Positions 16,956 through 24,898 of a stretch of 64,000 nucleotides of DNA are shown here, one piece after another; the stretch's first letter is position 1; each line of letters starts with the position of its first letter. Source of the stretch: Rathayibacter sp. VKM Ac-2759 (GTDB taxonomy: Bacteria > Actinomycetota > Actinomycetes > Actinomycetales > Microbacteriaceae); assembly GCF_009834225.1 (NCBI RefSeq), contig NZ_CP047176.1, positions 2,976,001 to 3,040,000 on the forward strand, in the 5' to 3' direction. The translations under genes were made by a program, and so were the position numbers. Below the pieces are notes generated by a model. It worked only from the letters and a program-made list of their open reading frames with translations. It had not been told where the DNA came from and did not search any database.

Positions 16956-17555
16956 ATGACCACTTCCTCTCCGCCGCGGGACACCGCCGAATCCTCGTGG
17001 GCGAACGTCCTCACGGGAGATCCGGACGGCTTCGGCAGGCTCTACGACACGTACAGGCTCCGCGTCTTCTGGCACGCGCTCCGGCACACCCGGGCGCTGC
17101 ACGACGCCGAGGACATCACCGCGCTCGTCTTCCTGGAGGCGTGGCGCAAGCGCACCGCGATCCGCCTCGTCGACGGCTCCCCCCTCCCCTGGCTGCTGGC
17201 GACGACCAACAACGTGGCCCGCGACGTCGACCGCTCCCGTCGACGCCACCAGCTCGCGCTCGGCCGGCTCCCCGAGCCGAGCCACCAGGAGGACTTCTCG
17301 GACGCGGCGGGCGAGCGCATCGACACCGCGCCGCGCCGGGAGGCGATCCGCAGCGCCTTCGCCGGCCTCGCGGCCCGCGACCAGGACGTCCTCTCGCTGT
17401 GCGTCATCGCCGAGATGCCGATCGCCGAGGCCGCGCGCGTGCTCGGCGTCCCCGTCGGCACGGTGAAGTCGCGCCTGTCCCGGGCGAAAGTGAAGCTCGC
17501 CACCCTGATCACCGACCTCACGGCCGATGCAGCCACCGATGGAGGTGCACGATGA
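16956..17555 (+). CDS. Sigma-70 family (ECF-like) RNA polymerase sigma factor
   Basis: The 199-residue product shows ECF sigma organisation. Region 2 contains FGRLYDTYRLRVFWHAL and DAEDITALVFLEAWRK. Region 4 contains LAARDQDVLSLCVIAEMPIAEAARVLGVPVGTVKSRLSRAK, the expected helix-turn-helix. It lacks extra C-terminal domains. ATG at 16956 gives the family-standard N-terminus. It is divergent from the LCP pair, and its stop overlaps the start of the next gene (ATGA), implying tight coupling with that membrane protein. Confidence 0.9.
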   Translation: MTTSSPPRDTAESSWANVLTGDPDGFGRLYDTYRLRVFWHALRHTRALHDAEDITALVFLEAWRKRTAIRLVDGSPLPWLLATTNNVARDVDRSRRRHQLALGRLPEPSHQEDFSDAAGERIDTAPRREAIRSAFAGLAARDQDVLSLCVIAEMPIAEAARVLGVPVGTVKSRLSRAKVKLATLITDLTADAATDGGAR

Positions 17556-18352
17556 ACGACAAGCCCGTCCTCGACCCCGACCGCGATCGCGCCATCCGCG
17601 CCATGATCGTCGAGACCGCCCGCGCCGAGAAGTCGCGTCCGTCCCTCCGCACCCGGGCCTCGCTGCTCATCGGGCTGGTGCTCGCCGCGCTGCTCGTCTC
17701 GGGCGGCGGAGTCGCGATGGCGCTGACGGGGATCATCCAGATCCCGGTCGCCGCGCCCGCCCCGGTCGAGACGCCGACCGCGACCCCCACGCCGACCCCC
17801 ACGCCGACACCGACGACCACCCCTGCGCCGCCGCCGGCTCCGGAGCCGACCCCCGCCGCCGTCGACCTGAGCTCGTGGGTCATCGGCTTCGAGGGAGTCG
17901 GGCCGATCGCCTACGGCGCGCCGATGGAGGACGCCGTGGCCGAGCTCGACACGACAGCGCTCGTGCCCTTCGACTGGGGCTTCGAGGGCTGCCTCTCGGA
18001 CAAGAGGGACGTCGCGGAGAACACCTGGGCGTTCCTCATGGTCGATCCTGACGAGTCGGGCGCCGTGGACCTCATCACGGTCGCGAACTACGTGGACGGC
18101 GACGGCGTGCAGAGTCCTGCGTCGCTTCCGCGGACCGCGGCGGGGATCACGCCGGGCTCGACCCGGGCGGAGCTCCTGGCCGCCTACCCGGAGATCACGG
18201 AGGAGGAACCCGTGGCGACCGAGGCGGTCTACTCGCTGAAGGATGCGCAGGGCCGCTCGCTCTGGTTCCGGATCGCCGGCGCGACCGACACGGTCGCTTC
18301 GATCACCCTCGACACCGGATCGCAGCTCACGCTCGGAGGGTGCGGCGCGTAG
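17552..18352 (+). CDS. Single-pass membrane protein coupled to sigma factor (possible anti-sigma)
   Basis: The 266-residue product begins with a ~34-residue charged cytoplasmic segment, then one transmembrane helix (about 35-57, ASLLIGLVLAALLVSGGG), a Pro/Thr-repeat stalk (about 75-110), and a ~155-residue extracytoplasmic domain containing two cysteines (GCLSDK and LGGCGA). No zinc-binding anti-sigma motif is present. Gene order and the 4-nt overlap with the sigma gene suggest that it senses an envelope signal and controls the sigma factor, but this is inference from context. A strong terminator follows at once. Confidence 0.75.
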   Translation: MNDKPVLDPDRDRAIRAMIVETARAEKSRPSLRTRASLLIGLVLAALLVSGGGVAMALTGIIQIPVAAPAPVETPTATPTPTPTPTPTTTPAPPPAPEPTPAAVDLSSWVIGFEGVGPIAYGAPMEDAVAELDTTALVPFDWGFEGCLSDKRDVAENTWAFLMVDPDESGAVDLITVANYVDGDGVQSPASLPRTAAGITPGSTRAELLAAYPEITEEEPVATEAVYSLKDAQGRSLWFRIAGATDTVASITLDTGSQLTLGGCGA

Positions 18353-18360
18353 CGCTCACG

Positions 18361-18397
18361 ACGGAGCGGCTCCCCCGAGAGGAGGGAGCCGCTCCGT
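18361..18397. terminator. Bidirectional terminator
   Basis: A perfect 14-bp inverted repeat (18361-18374 with 18384-18397, loop of 9 nt) sits between the convergent membrane-protein gene and the TspO-like gene. Confidence 0.8.
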
Positions 18398-18406
18398 CCG
18401 CGCGCA

Positions 18407-19228
18407 TCAGGCCGGGCGCAGTGCGCCCTCGCGACGCGTCGCGGTGAAGCGGAGGAGGAGGGTCGCGATGAGCACCACGGCCGCCGCGACGAGCGCCGCG
18501 ATCCCCGCGGGAACAGAGACGAGCTCGCCGCCGAAGCGTCCGACCGCGACCCACACGAGTCCCCAGCACAGCGACAGCATCGGGGCGATGCGGCCGCGGC
18601 CGGCGACGGCGAGCGCCAGCCCGACCAGCGCGGCGACGATCAGCACGACGACCGCCCAGACGGCGGCACCCGGCCCGTCGGCGCTGCCGACGCCGGCACC
18701 GACGAGGGCCGCCGCGACGTTGGCCGCGGTGGCCACGCACACCCAGCCGAGGTACAGGCCGAACGTCCCGTCCGTCACGACCGCGTCCACGACGCCGCCG
18801 GAGCGGGTCGAGCGGAGGATCACGAAGATCCGGGCGAGGACGGCGAGGAGGACGACGATCACCACGACGCTGAGCGCGAGGAGGCCCGCCTGCACGACCA
18901 GGATCCAGGCGGCGTTGAGCAGCAGGCTCGCGACCGCCCAGTAGCCGAGCCGGCGGTGGCGGTCGCGGGTGGCCTGCGAGGGCAGGAACTGCCAGATCGC
19001 ATAGGCGATGAGCCCCAGGTAGATGACGCTCCAGATCGCGAACGCCGGGCCGTCCGGCGCGACGGGCGTCGAGGAGGCGCTGAGGGCGCCCCCGGCGGCG
19101 TCCTGGATCTGCGTGCCGCCCGCGGCTCCCGAGCCGATGAACGAGCCGACGAGCGCGAGCACGGCGCTGACGGCGACGGCCGACTGCCGGATGCGGTCGG
19201 CGCGGGTGGCGTGGGCTGTGTCGGTCAT
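18407..19228 (-). CDS. TspO/MBR-like tryptophan-rich sensory family membrane protein
   Basis: This 273-residue integral membrane protein has about eight hydrophobic segments. GPAFAIWSVIYLGLIAYAIWQFLPSQ and RRLGYWAVASLLLNAAWILV match the tryptophan-rich conserved helices of the TspO/MBR superfamily; it is longer than the ~160-residue classical TspO, as in the actinobacterial subgroup. Members are linked to tetrapyrrole or carotenoid/stress signalling, but function here is unproven. An inverted repeat upstream (19241-19262) is a candidate operator of an unlinked repressor. Confidence 0.8.
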   Translation of the reverse strand: MTDTAHATRADRIRQSAVAVSAVLALVGSFIGSGAAGGTQIQDAAGGALSASSTPVAPDGPAFAIWSVIYLGLIAYAIWQFLPSQATRDRHRRLGYWAVASLLLNAAWILVVQAGLLALSVVVIVVLLAVLARIFVILRSTRSGGVVDAVVTDGTFGLYLGWVCVATAANVAAALVGAGVGSADGPGAAVWAVVVLIVAALVGLALAVAGRGRIAPMLSLCWGLVWVAVGRFGGELVSVPAGIAALVAAAVVLIATLLLRFTATRREGALRPA

Positions 19229-19240
19229 GTCGCTCCTCGG

Positions 19241-19262
19241 TTAGTCAGCTGGCTGAGTAACG
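19241..19262. promoter_or_regulatory. Imperfect palindrome, candidate operator of the TspO-like gene
   Basis: The 22-nt sequence has two half-sites of the form GTTAGTCAG and CTGAGTAAC, with 9 of 11 positions matching as an inverted repeat. It lies 13-34 nt upstream of the start codon, where a MarR- or TetR-type regulator would block transcription. No regulator gene is adjacent. Confidence 0.45.
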
Positions 19263-19373
19263 AGAGTAGCGCGCCTGCCTCGACGCCACGGGGGCTTGCG
19301 GACGTGCCCGGACGGAGCGTCGCCGGCGACAGGACCGCGTGCAGGAGGGACGCCGTCCGACGACTCCTCGGAG

Positions 19374-19458
19374 CGGAGGGCTAGGGATTCGAACCCTAGA
19401 GACATCTCTGCCCACCAGTTTTCAAGACTGGCTCCATCGGCCGCTCGGACAGCCCTCC
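19374..19458 (-). tRNA. tRNA-Ser (anticodon UGA)
   Basis: The minus-strand sequence has an acceptor stem GGAGGGC/GCCCTCC, G discriminator, anticodon stem CCAGT/ACTGG with loop CTTGAAA (anticodon TGA, reading UCA), a long variable arm, and a T arm GGGTTCGAATCCC. It is 85 nt without encoded CCA. It lies downstream of serS and the HAD gene on the same strand. Confidence 0.95.
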
Positions 19459-19523
19459 CTGCCGCTCCCCGCGGGGAGAGACAGTCGATAGTAACCGACG
19501 GGCGTTTCCGGGCGGGGAGCCCG

Positions 19524-20333
19524 TCAGCGCAGCGCGTCCAGCGCCGCCGCGACGCCGTCCTCGTGCACGGTCGGCAGGATCGCCGACGCGACCGCGCGCA
19601 CCTCCTCCGGAGCCTGCCCCATCGCGAGGCCCGCCCCCTGCTCGGCGGCCCACGTCAGCATCTCGATGTCGTTGCGGCCGTCGCCGAGCGCGACGACATC
19701 GGCGCGGTCGATGCCGAGCTCCTGGCGCACCAGCTCGAGCGCGGTCGACTTGTTCACGCCGTGCGGGGCGATGTCGAGCCAGGCGGTCCAGCCGATCGCG
19801 TAGCTGACCTGGTGCAGGCCCATCTGCTCGACGAGCTCCGAGAACTCGTCGATGCCCGTCTCGGGAGAGATCACGACGACGCGGGTGCAGAGCCGGCCGA
19901 GCAGCTCCTCGAAGGGCACGTGGGTGGTCTCGACGCCCATCACCGCGCCTCCGGGGAACGCCTCGGTGTAGAAGAAGGCGCCGTCGGCGTCCTCGACGGC
20001 GTAGTGCGCGTCGGGCAGGAAGCGCCGGATGTTCTGCAGCACGCCGGTCGGGTCGAAGGTCTCGACCACGTCGGGGACGTACTCGCCGTCGGCGTCGCGG
20101 CGGAGGGTGACCGCGCCGTTGCAGCAGACCACGTACTCGGGCGCGATGCCGAGCCGGGCGACGACCGGCAGGGTCGAGGCGGGCGAGCGGCCGGTCGCGA
20201 GCATGACCTCGTCGCCGCGGGCGACCGCATCGGCGATCGCACCGCTCACGGCGTCGGTGATGGTGCCGTCCTCGTGCATGACGGTGCCGTCGATGTCGAG
20301 CGCGATCAGGCGCCGGCCGGAGGCGGTGCTCAT
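19524..20333 (-). CDS. Cof-type HAD superfamily hydrolase
   Basis: The 269-residue product is a HAD phosphatase with the motif [14 protein letters not shown] near residue 10, motif II LATGRS, and motif [14 protein letters not shown] near residue 215, plus the large C2-type cap typical of the Cof group. It probably dephosphorylates sugar phosphates or nucleotides. Its ATG overlaps the serS stop (ATGA), so it is translated with the synthetase, although no functional link is known. Confidence 0.88.
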   Translation of the reverse strand: MSTASGRRLIALDIDGTVMHEDGTITDAVSGAIADAVARGDEVMLATGRSPASTLPVVARLGIAPEYVVCCNGAVTLRRDADGEYVPDVVETFDPTGVLQNIRRFLPDAHYAVEDADGAFFYTEAFPGGAVMGVETTHVPFEELLGRLCTRVVVISPETGIDEFSELVEQMGLHQVSYAIGWTAWLDIAPHGVNKSTALELVRQELGIDRADVVALGDGRNDIEMLTWAAEQGAGLAMGQAPEEVRAVASAILPTVHEDGVAAALDALR

Positions 20334-21601
20334 GCCGTGCGGACCGGCTCGAGGACCTCGAGGCCGCCGAGGTGCGGGCGCAGCGCCTCGGGCACGAGCA
20401 CCGAGCCGTCGGCGCGCTGGTGCGTCTCGAGGAGCGCCACGATCCAGCGGGTGGTCGCGAGCGTCCCGTTGAGGGTGGCGACCGGAGCCGTCCTCCCCGA
20501 CTCCGTGCGGTAGCGGGTGTCGAGGCGGCGGGCCTGGAAGGTGGTGCAGTTCGAGGTCGAGGTGAGCTCGCGGTAGGCGTCCTGGGTGGGGACCCACGCC
20601 TCGACGTCGAACTTGCGCGCCGCGCTCTGCCCGAGGTCTCCCGCGGCCACGTCGATGACGCGGTAGTGCAGACCGAGGCTCTGCAGCATCGCCTCCTGGT
20701 GGGCGACGAGACGCTGGTGCTCGGCCTCCGCGTCCTCGGGGAGGGCGTAGACGAACATCTCGAGCTTCGAGAACTGGTGGACGCGGATGATGCCGCGGGT
20801 GTCGCGCCCGCCCGAGCCGGCCTCGCGGCGGTAGCAGGTGCTCCAGCCCGCGTAGCGCTTGGGGCCGCCCGCGAGATCGAGGATCTCGTCGCTGTGGTAG
20901 CCGGCGAGCGCCACCTCGCTGGTGCCGGTGAGGTACAGGTCGTCGTCGCGGAGGCGGTACACCTCGTCGTCGTGCTCGCCGAGGAACCCGGTGCCGTCCA
21001 TGATCTCGGGGCGCACGAGCGTGGGCGTGATCATCGGGACGAAGCCCGCCTCGATGGCCCGCTCGAGGCCGAGGTTCATCAGCGCGATCTCGAGCCGTGC
21101 CACCACTCCCTTGAGGAAGTAGAAGCGCGCGCCGCTGACCTTGGCGCCGCGCTGCATGTCGATGCCGTCGAGCAGCTCGCCGATCTCGAGGTGGTCGCGC
21201 GGGGCGAAGTCGAAGACGGGGCGCTCGCCGACGGTGCGGAGCAGGTCGAACGACTCCTCGCCACCCGCCGGAACGCCGTCGATGATCGGGTTGGCGATGC
21301 GCTTCACGAGGGCGGTGAAGCGCTCGTCGGCCTCGGCCGCCTCCGTCTGCGCCGCCTTGGCGTCGGCGGCGAGACGCTGGGCCTCGGCGACGAGGGCCGC
21401 CTTCTCGTCCTTCGGAGCCTTCGCCACGGTCTTGCCGAAGGCGTTCTGCTCGGCGCGCAGCCGCTCCGCCTCGGTGATGCTCGACCGGCGCACGCGATCG
21501 GCCTCGAGCGCCTGGTCGACGAGCTCGACGGAGTCGCCGCGCGCCTCCTGCGAGCGCTTCAGGACGTCCGGGTTCTCGCGCAGAAGTACGGGATCAATCA
21601 C
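20330..21601 (-). CDS. serS: Seryl-tRNA synthetase
   Basis: The 423-residue enzyme has the N-terminal coiled-coil tRNA-binding arm (about residues 30-105, rich in [15 protein letters not shown] heptads) and the class II catalytic core. Motif 2 reads [17 protein letters not shown], and motif 3 includes [16 protein letters not shown]. It charges tRNA-Ser in the cytoplasm; two tRNA-Ser genes lie downstream within 8 kb. GTG at 21601 gives the usual start ([10 protein letters not shown]), and a TACACT -10 box lies 6 nt upstream, indicating leaderless translation from GTG. The stop overlaps the HAD gene. Confidence 0.96.
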   Translation of the reverse strand: MIDPVLLRENPDVLKRSQEARGDSVELVDQALEADRVRRSSITEAERLRAEQNAFGKTVAKAPKDEKAALVAEAQRLAADAKAAQTEAAEADERFTALVKRIANPIIDGVPAGGEESFDLLRTVGERPVFDFAPRDHLEIGELLDGIDMQRGAKVSGARFYFLKGVVARLEIALMNLGLERAIEAGFVPMITPTLVRPEIMDGTGFLGEHDDEVYRLRDDDLYLTGTSEVALAGYHSDEILDLAGGPKRYAGWSTCYRREAGSGGRDTRGIIRVHQFSKLEMFVYALPEDAEAEHQRLVAHQEAMLQSLGLHYRVIDVAAGDLGQSAARKFDVEAWVPTQDAYRELTSTSNCTTFQARRLDTRYRTESGRTAPVATLNGTLATTRWIVALLETHQRADGSVLVPEALRPHLGGLEVLEPVRTA

Positions 21602-21607
21602 CCCAGC

Positions 21608-21613
21608 AGTGTA
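21608..21613 (-). promoter_or_regulatory. -10 box of leaderless serS promoter
   Basis: The minus-strand hexamer is TACACT, with 6 nt before the GTG start of serS. The spacing places the transcript start on the start codon. Confidence 0.55.
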
Positions 21614-21735
21614 GACGCGCCTGTGGGTCGACCCGGGGCACCTGATGATCGGCCGAGCGCTCCGATCCGTTCGAGGGGAGGGCTGCGAACAGTCCGAGAC
21701 CCCCGCCCCACCCGAAGAAGGCGCATCCACGACCT

Positions 21736-22563
21736 ATGACGACCCCGGACACTCCCCCCGAGCACAGCCCCTCCCTCCGCATCGAGCGCGACGGCCCCGT
21801 CGGCCGCATCCTGCTCGACCGACCCGACGCGCTGAACGCCCTCGACCTCGCCACCGCGCACCTCCTGCTGCGCGCGGTGCTCGAGCTCGACTCCGACCCT
21901 GCCTGCTCGGTGATCCTCGTCGAGTCCACCGGCCGCGCGTTCTGCACCGGAGGCGACGTCTCGGCGATCATGAGCGCGCCCCGCCCCGACGAGTACCTGC
22001 GCGACCTCGCCACGACGGCGGCGGAGGCGTTCCACCTGCTCGAGACGACCGGCAAGGTCGTCGTCTGCGCGATCGACGGGATGACGGCGGGGGCCGGCAT
22101 CGCCTTCGCCCTCGCGGCCGACATCGTGGTCGCGACTCCCGCGGCCGCGTTCCTGAGCGCCTACGGCGATGTCGGGCTCGTGCCCGACTGCGGAGTGACC
22201 GACTCACTCCCCCGGGCGATCGGCCGGAGGCGGGCGCTGGACTTCGTGCTCTCCGGTCGGCCGGTCCGCGCGAGCGAGGCCCTGGAGTGGCAGCTCGTGA
22301 CCGAGGTCGTCCCCCGCGCCGAGCTCGCCGCCCGGGTGCGCGAGCGCGTCGACGCGCTCGCCGCGCGCCCGGCCCACGTGGCGGCGGCGGCCAAGCGCCT
22401 GCTCCGCACCGACGCCGTGCACCGCATCGAGCGCGCGGCCGAGGAGACCGAGACGCTGGTCGAGCTGCTGGCCGTCCCCGCGACTCGCGCGCTGCTCGAC
22501 GCGGAGCACGAGCGGCAGCGCCGGCGCGCCGAGCGGCCCCGGCGGGCGGGCGCCCGGGTCTAG
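21736..22563 (+). CDS. Enoyl-CoA hydratase/isomerase family protein
   Basis: The 275-residue crotonase-fold protein shows the oxyanion-hole segments GRAFCTGGDVSAI (near residue 64) and DGMTAGAGIAFALAADIVVA (near 115), then GDVGLVPDCGVTDSLPRAIG. The second catalytic Glu position of classical hydratases appears to be Asp or absent (LVPDCG), which leaves substrate and reaction open: hydratase, isomerase or hydrolase. It stands alone, divergent from serS across 134 nt, with a GAAGAAGG Shine-Dalgarno-like sequence upstream. Confidence 0.85.
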   Translation: MTTPDTPPEHSPSLRIERDGPVGRILLDRPDALNALDLATAHLLLRAVLELDSDPACSVILVESTGRAFCTGGDVSAIMSAPRPDEYLRDLATTAAEAFHLLETTGKVVVCAIDGMTAGAGIAFALAADIVVATPAAAFLSAYGDVGLVPDCGVTDSLPRAIGRRRALDFVLSGRPVRASEALEWQLVTEVVPRAELAARVRERVDALAARPAHVAAAAKRLLRTDAVHRIERAAEETETLVELLAVPATRALLDAEHERQRRRAERPRRAGARV

Positions 22564-22580
22564 CCCCAGGAGCCTCCCGC

Positions 22581-22586
22581 TAGCGT
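22581..22586 (+). promoter_or_regulatory. -10 box of the diacylglycerol kinase gene
   Basis: TAGCGT lies 7 nt before the ATG at 22594, the spacing seen at other leaderless genes in this window. It overlaps the GTG at 22585 and therefore argues for ATG 22594 as the start. Confidence 0.5.
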
Positions 22587-22593
22587 GACCGGC

Positions 22594-23568
22594 ATGACCT
22601 CGACCGGAGCACGACGCGCGGCGGTCGTCGCCAACCCCACCAAGGGCGACCAGGCCCGGCTCCGTCAGCTCGTGTCCTCGGCCGAGCAGGCGCACGGCTG
22701 GGACCCGACGGTCTGGTTCGAGACGACGCCCTCGGAGCCGGGCGGCACGCAGGCCAGGGCGGCCTCCGCCTCGGGCGTCGACGTCGTCCTCGCGGTGGGC
22801 GGCGACGGCACGGTGCGCGCGGTGGCGGAGGGGCTCCGCGGCTCGGAGACGGCGCTCGCGGTCGTCCCGTTCGGCACCGGCAATCTGCTCGTGCGCAATC
22901 TCGGTCTCCCGCTGGGCTTCGAGGAGGCGGTGCGGGTGGCCTTCGGCGGGCACGCTCGTCGGATCGACACGGGGCTCGTCGAGATCGAGCGCCCCGACGG
23001 CGCCCGTCAGGAGCACGCGTTCGTCGTGATGGCGGGCCTGGGCATCGACGCGAAGATGATCGCGAAGACCAGCACGACGCTGAAGAAGGCCGTCGGCTGG
23101 CTCGCCTACGTCGACGGCGGGGTGAGGGCCCTGGCCGAGCTCGGACCCGTGAAGCTGCGGTACTCGCTCGACGGGTCGCCGTCGCGCTCGGTCTCGGTGC
23201 ACTCGGTGATGATCGGCAACTGCGGGGTCCTGCCCGGCGGGATCCTGCTCATCCCCGACGCCGAGCCCGACGACGGAGTGCTCGACATCGTCGCACTGCG
23301 GCCCCGCGGTCCGTTCGGCTGGCTGAAGGTCTGGAACACCCTCACGTGGGAGAACGGGGTGCTCCGCCGCTCCGCCGCCGGCCGCAAGCTGATCGACCTG
23401 GGGAAGGACGCGCGCCAGGTCACCTACCTCCGCGGTGAGGACATCCGCATCCGGATGGACGAGCCGCAGGAGATCCAGCTCGACGGCGACGAGTTCGGGA
23501 TCGCCTCGGCCGTGCGGATCAGCATCGACCCCGGCTCGCTGCTCGTGAGCACGGCCGCGCAGAGCTGA
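22594..23568 (+). CDS. Diacylglycerol/lipid kinase family protein
   Basis: The 324-residue protein has the DAGK catalytic fold: VVANPTKGD at the N-terminus, the nucleotide-binding VGGDGTVRAVAEGL near residue 65, and PFGTGNLLVRNLGLP near residue 92. It likely phosphorylates diacylglycerol or a related lipid at the membrane. ATG at 22594 is preferred over the in-frame GTG at 22585 because of the -10 spacing; an AGGAG sequence farther upstream leaves the GTG possible. It converges on the 2-hydroxy-acid oxidase gene with 6 nt between stops. Confidence 0.88.
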   Translation: MTSTGARRAAVVANPTKGDQARLRQLVSSAEQAHGWDPTVWFETTPSEPGGTQARAASASGVDVVLAVGGDGTVRAVAEGLRGSETALAVVPFGTGNLLVRNLGLPLGFEEAVRVAFGGHARRIDTGLVEIERPDGARQEHAFVVMAGLGIDAKMIAKTSTTLKKAVGWLAYVDGGVRALAELGPVKLRYSLDGSPSRSVSVHSVMIGNCGVLPGGILLIPDAEPDDGVLDIVALRPRGPFGWLKVWNTLTWENGVLRRSAAGRKLIDLGKDARQVTYLRGEDIRIRMDEPQEIQLDGDEFGIASAVRISIDPGSLLVSTAAQS

Positions 23569-23574
23569 CCCGGG

Positions 23575-24630
23575 TCACGGCGCGACGGCCAGACCCTCCA
23601 GGTCCTCCAGCGACGCGACTCCGGACTGCGTCAGCATCACCCGGAACTCGTCGCCGAGCAGCGCGAGGAGCCCAGTGACCTCGTCGGCCCCGCCCGCGGC
23701 GAGCGCCCACAGCACAGGGCGGCCGATGAACGCGGCGCGTGCTCCGAGCGCGAGGGCGGCGAGCAGGTGCCTGCCCGAGCGCACTCCGCTGTCGACGTAG
23801 ACCTCGACCTCGGCACCGACTGCGTCGACCACCTCGGCGAGCGCGCCGACCGCGGTCACCGAGCCGTCCATCCGCCGCCCGCCGTGCGTCGACACGACCA
23901 CTCCGGAGGCGCCGGCGTCGACCGCGCGCCGCGCGTCCTCCCCGCGCAGCACGCCCTTGACCAGCACCGGCAGGCCCGAGACCGCGGCGAGCCGCCCGAT
24001 GTCGTCGAGACCGGGGTTCGGGGTCGGCCGCCCCAGCACCCGCTCGCGCTCGGCCTCCGTCAGGTTGCCGAGCCGCGCACGGCCGGGGACGTCGGGCCAG
24101 GACAGCGGCTCGATCCCGGGACGATCGCCGCGCAGCACGGGCACCTCGACGGTCAGCATCAGGGCGCGGGCCCCGGCGGAGGCGGCACGCTCGACGAGCG
24201 CGCGCGTCACATCGGCCTCGGCGAGCAGGTAGACCTGGAACCACCAGGGCGCCCCCTCCGCCGCGATGCGCGGGAAGGGCACGGCCGTGTTGGTCGAGAC
24301 CCCGAGGAGAGTGCCCGCCCGCGCCGCCGCCTCCGCCATCGCGATCTCGCCGCGGGGGTCGGCCGCCACCTGCTGCGCCATCGGCGCGATGAGCAGCGGA
24401 GTCGCGACGCTCGTGCCGAGGACGGTGGTCGTGGACGACGCCGCGAGCGCGCCGCGCAGGGCCGCCGGACGGAAGCGGATCGCGTCCCACGCGGCGAGGT
24501 CGGCGTCGCGCTCGAGGTGCCCACCCGCGACGGCGCCGTAGTAGTCGGCGACGAACCAGGACAGCGACTCCCTCGCGCGCTCCTCGAGCTCGCCGATGCG
24601 TCGGCGCGACTCGGCGCTCCCTGCGGTCAT
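23575..24630 (-). CDS. FMN-dependent alpha-hydroxy-acid oxidase/dehydrogenase
   Basis: The 351-residue enzyme belongs to the lactate oxidase/glycolate oxidase/LldD family. It has LLIAPMAQQVAADPRGE, the FMN-binding VLVKGVLRGEDARRAVDAGA, the catalytic His-Gly-Gly-Arg in STHGGRRMDG near residue 250, and VDSGVRSGRHLLAALALGA. It would oxidise a 2-hydroxy acid such as lactate to the 2-oxo acid. ATG 24630 follows GGGGAGG by a suitable gap; a GTG at 24649-24651 is too close to the TAGGGT -10 (24654-24659). Confidence 0.88.
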   Translation of the reverse strand: MTAGSAESRRRIGELEERARESLSWFVADYYGAVAGGHLERDADLAAWDAIRFRPAALRGALAASSTTTVLGTSVATPLLIAPMAQQVAADPRGEIAMAEAAARAGTLLGVSTNTAVPFPRIAAEGAPWWFQVYLLAEADVTRALVERAASAGARALMLTVEVPVLRGDRPGIEPLSWPDVPGRARLGNLTEAERERVLGRPTPNPGLDDIGRLAAVSGLPVLVKGVLRGEDARRAVDAGASGVVVSTHGGRRMDGSVTAVGALAEVVDAVGAEVEVYVDSGVRSGRHLLAALALGARAAFIGRPVLWALAAGGADEVTGLLALLGDEFRVMLTQSGVASLEDLEGLAVAP

Positions 24631-24691
24631 CGGCGACCTCCCCCCGCCCACAGACCCTAGCCGCGGGGAGGCGCCCGCGGCCGAACTCGGC

Positions 24692-24697
24692 TACGGT
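24692..24697 (+). promoter_or_regulatory. -10 box preceding the riboswitch
   Basis: TACGGT lies 8 nt before the first paired base of the yybP-ykoY-like element, so transcription would start at the base of its P1 helix. Confidence 0.5.
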
Positions 24698-24704
24698 GGA
24701 TGCC

Positions 24705-24834
24705 GCGAAGGGGAGTAGCTCCCACCGTCCGCTGAGCGGACACAGAGTGTGCGTCGACATGCTGGTCCGGAACGATCCGGGCCCGGCGCGCCACCCGGAT
24801 CATCATCGGATGCGGGCGAGCGAGACCTTCGGTC
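24705..24834 (+). ncRNA. yybP-ykoY-type manganese riboswitch
   Basis: The region holds the two signature segments of the yybP-ykoY class: GAAGGGGAGTAGC (24707-24719), and GCGAGACCTTCGG near the 3' end (24819-24832), corresponding to the conserved 5' GGGGAGUAGC and 3' AGACCUU strands. The outer helix forms between CGAAGG (24706-24711) and CCTTCG (24826-24831), and internal complementary segments such as GTCCGCTGAGCGGAC form the arms. This class senses Mn2+. It lies 65 nt upstream of a CCC1/VIT1-type transporter, consistent with metal-induced expression. Confidence 0.85.
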
Positions 24835-24898
24835 AGTCGACGTCCGTCCTGACCGGTCCTCTCGCGCGGGTCGGCGGGGCCCTACTCCAGGAGATCCC

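Noticed and set aside
17770..17860. Simple-sequence repeat as a phase-variable tract
   Set aside because: The PTPT-coding repeat is imperfect and in units of codons, typical of a wall-spanning linker rather than a slippage-prone tract.
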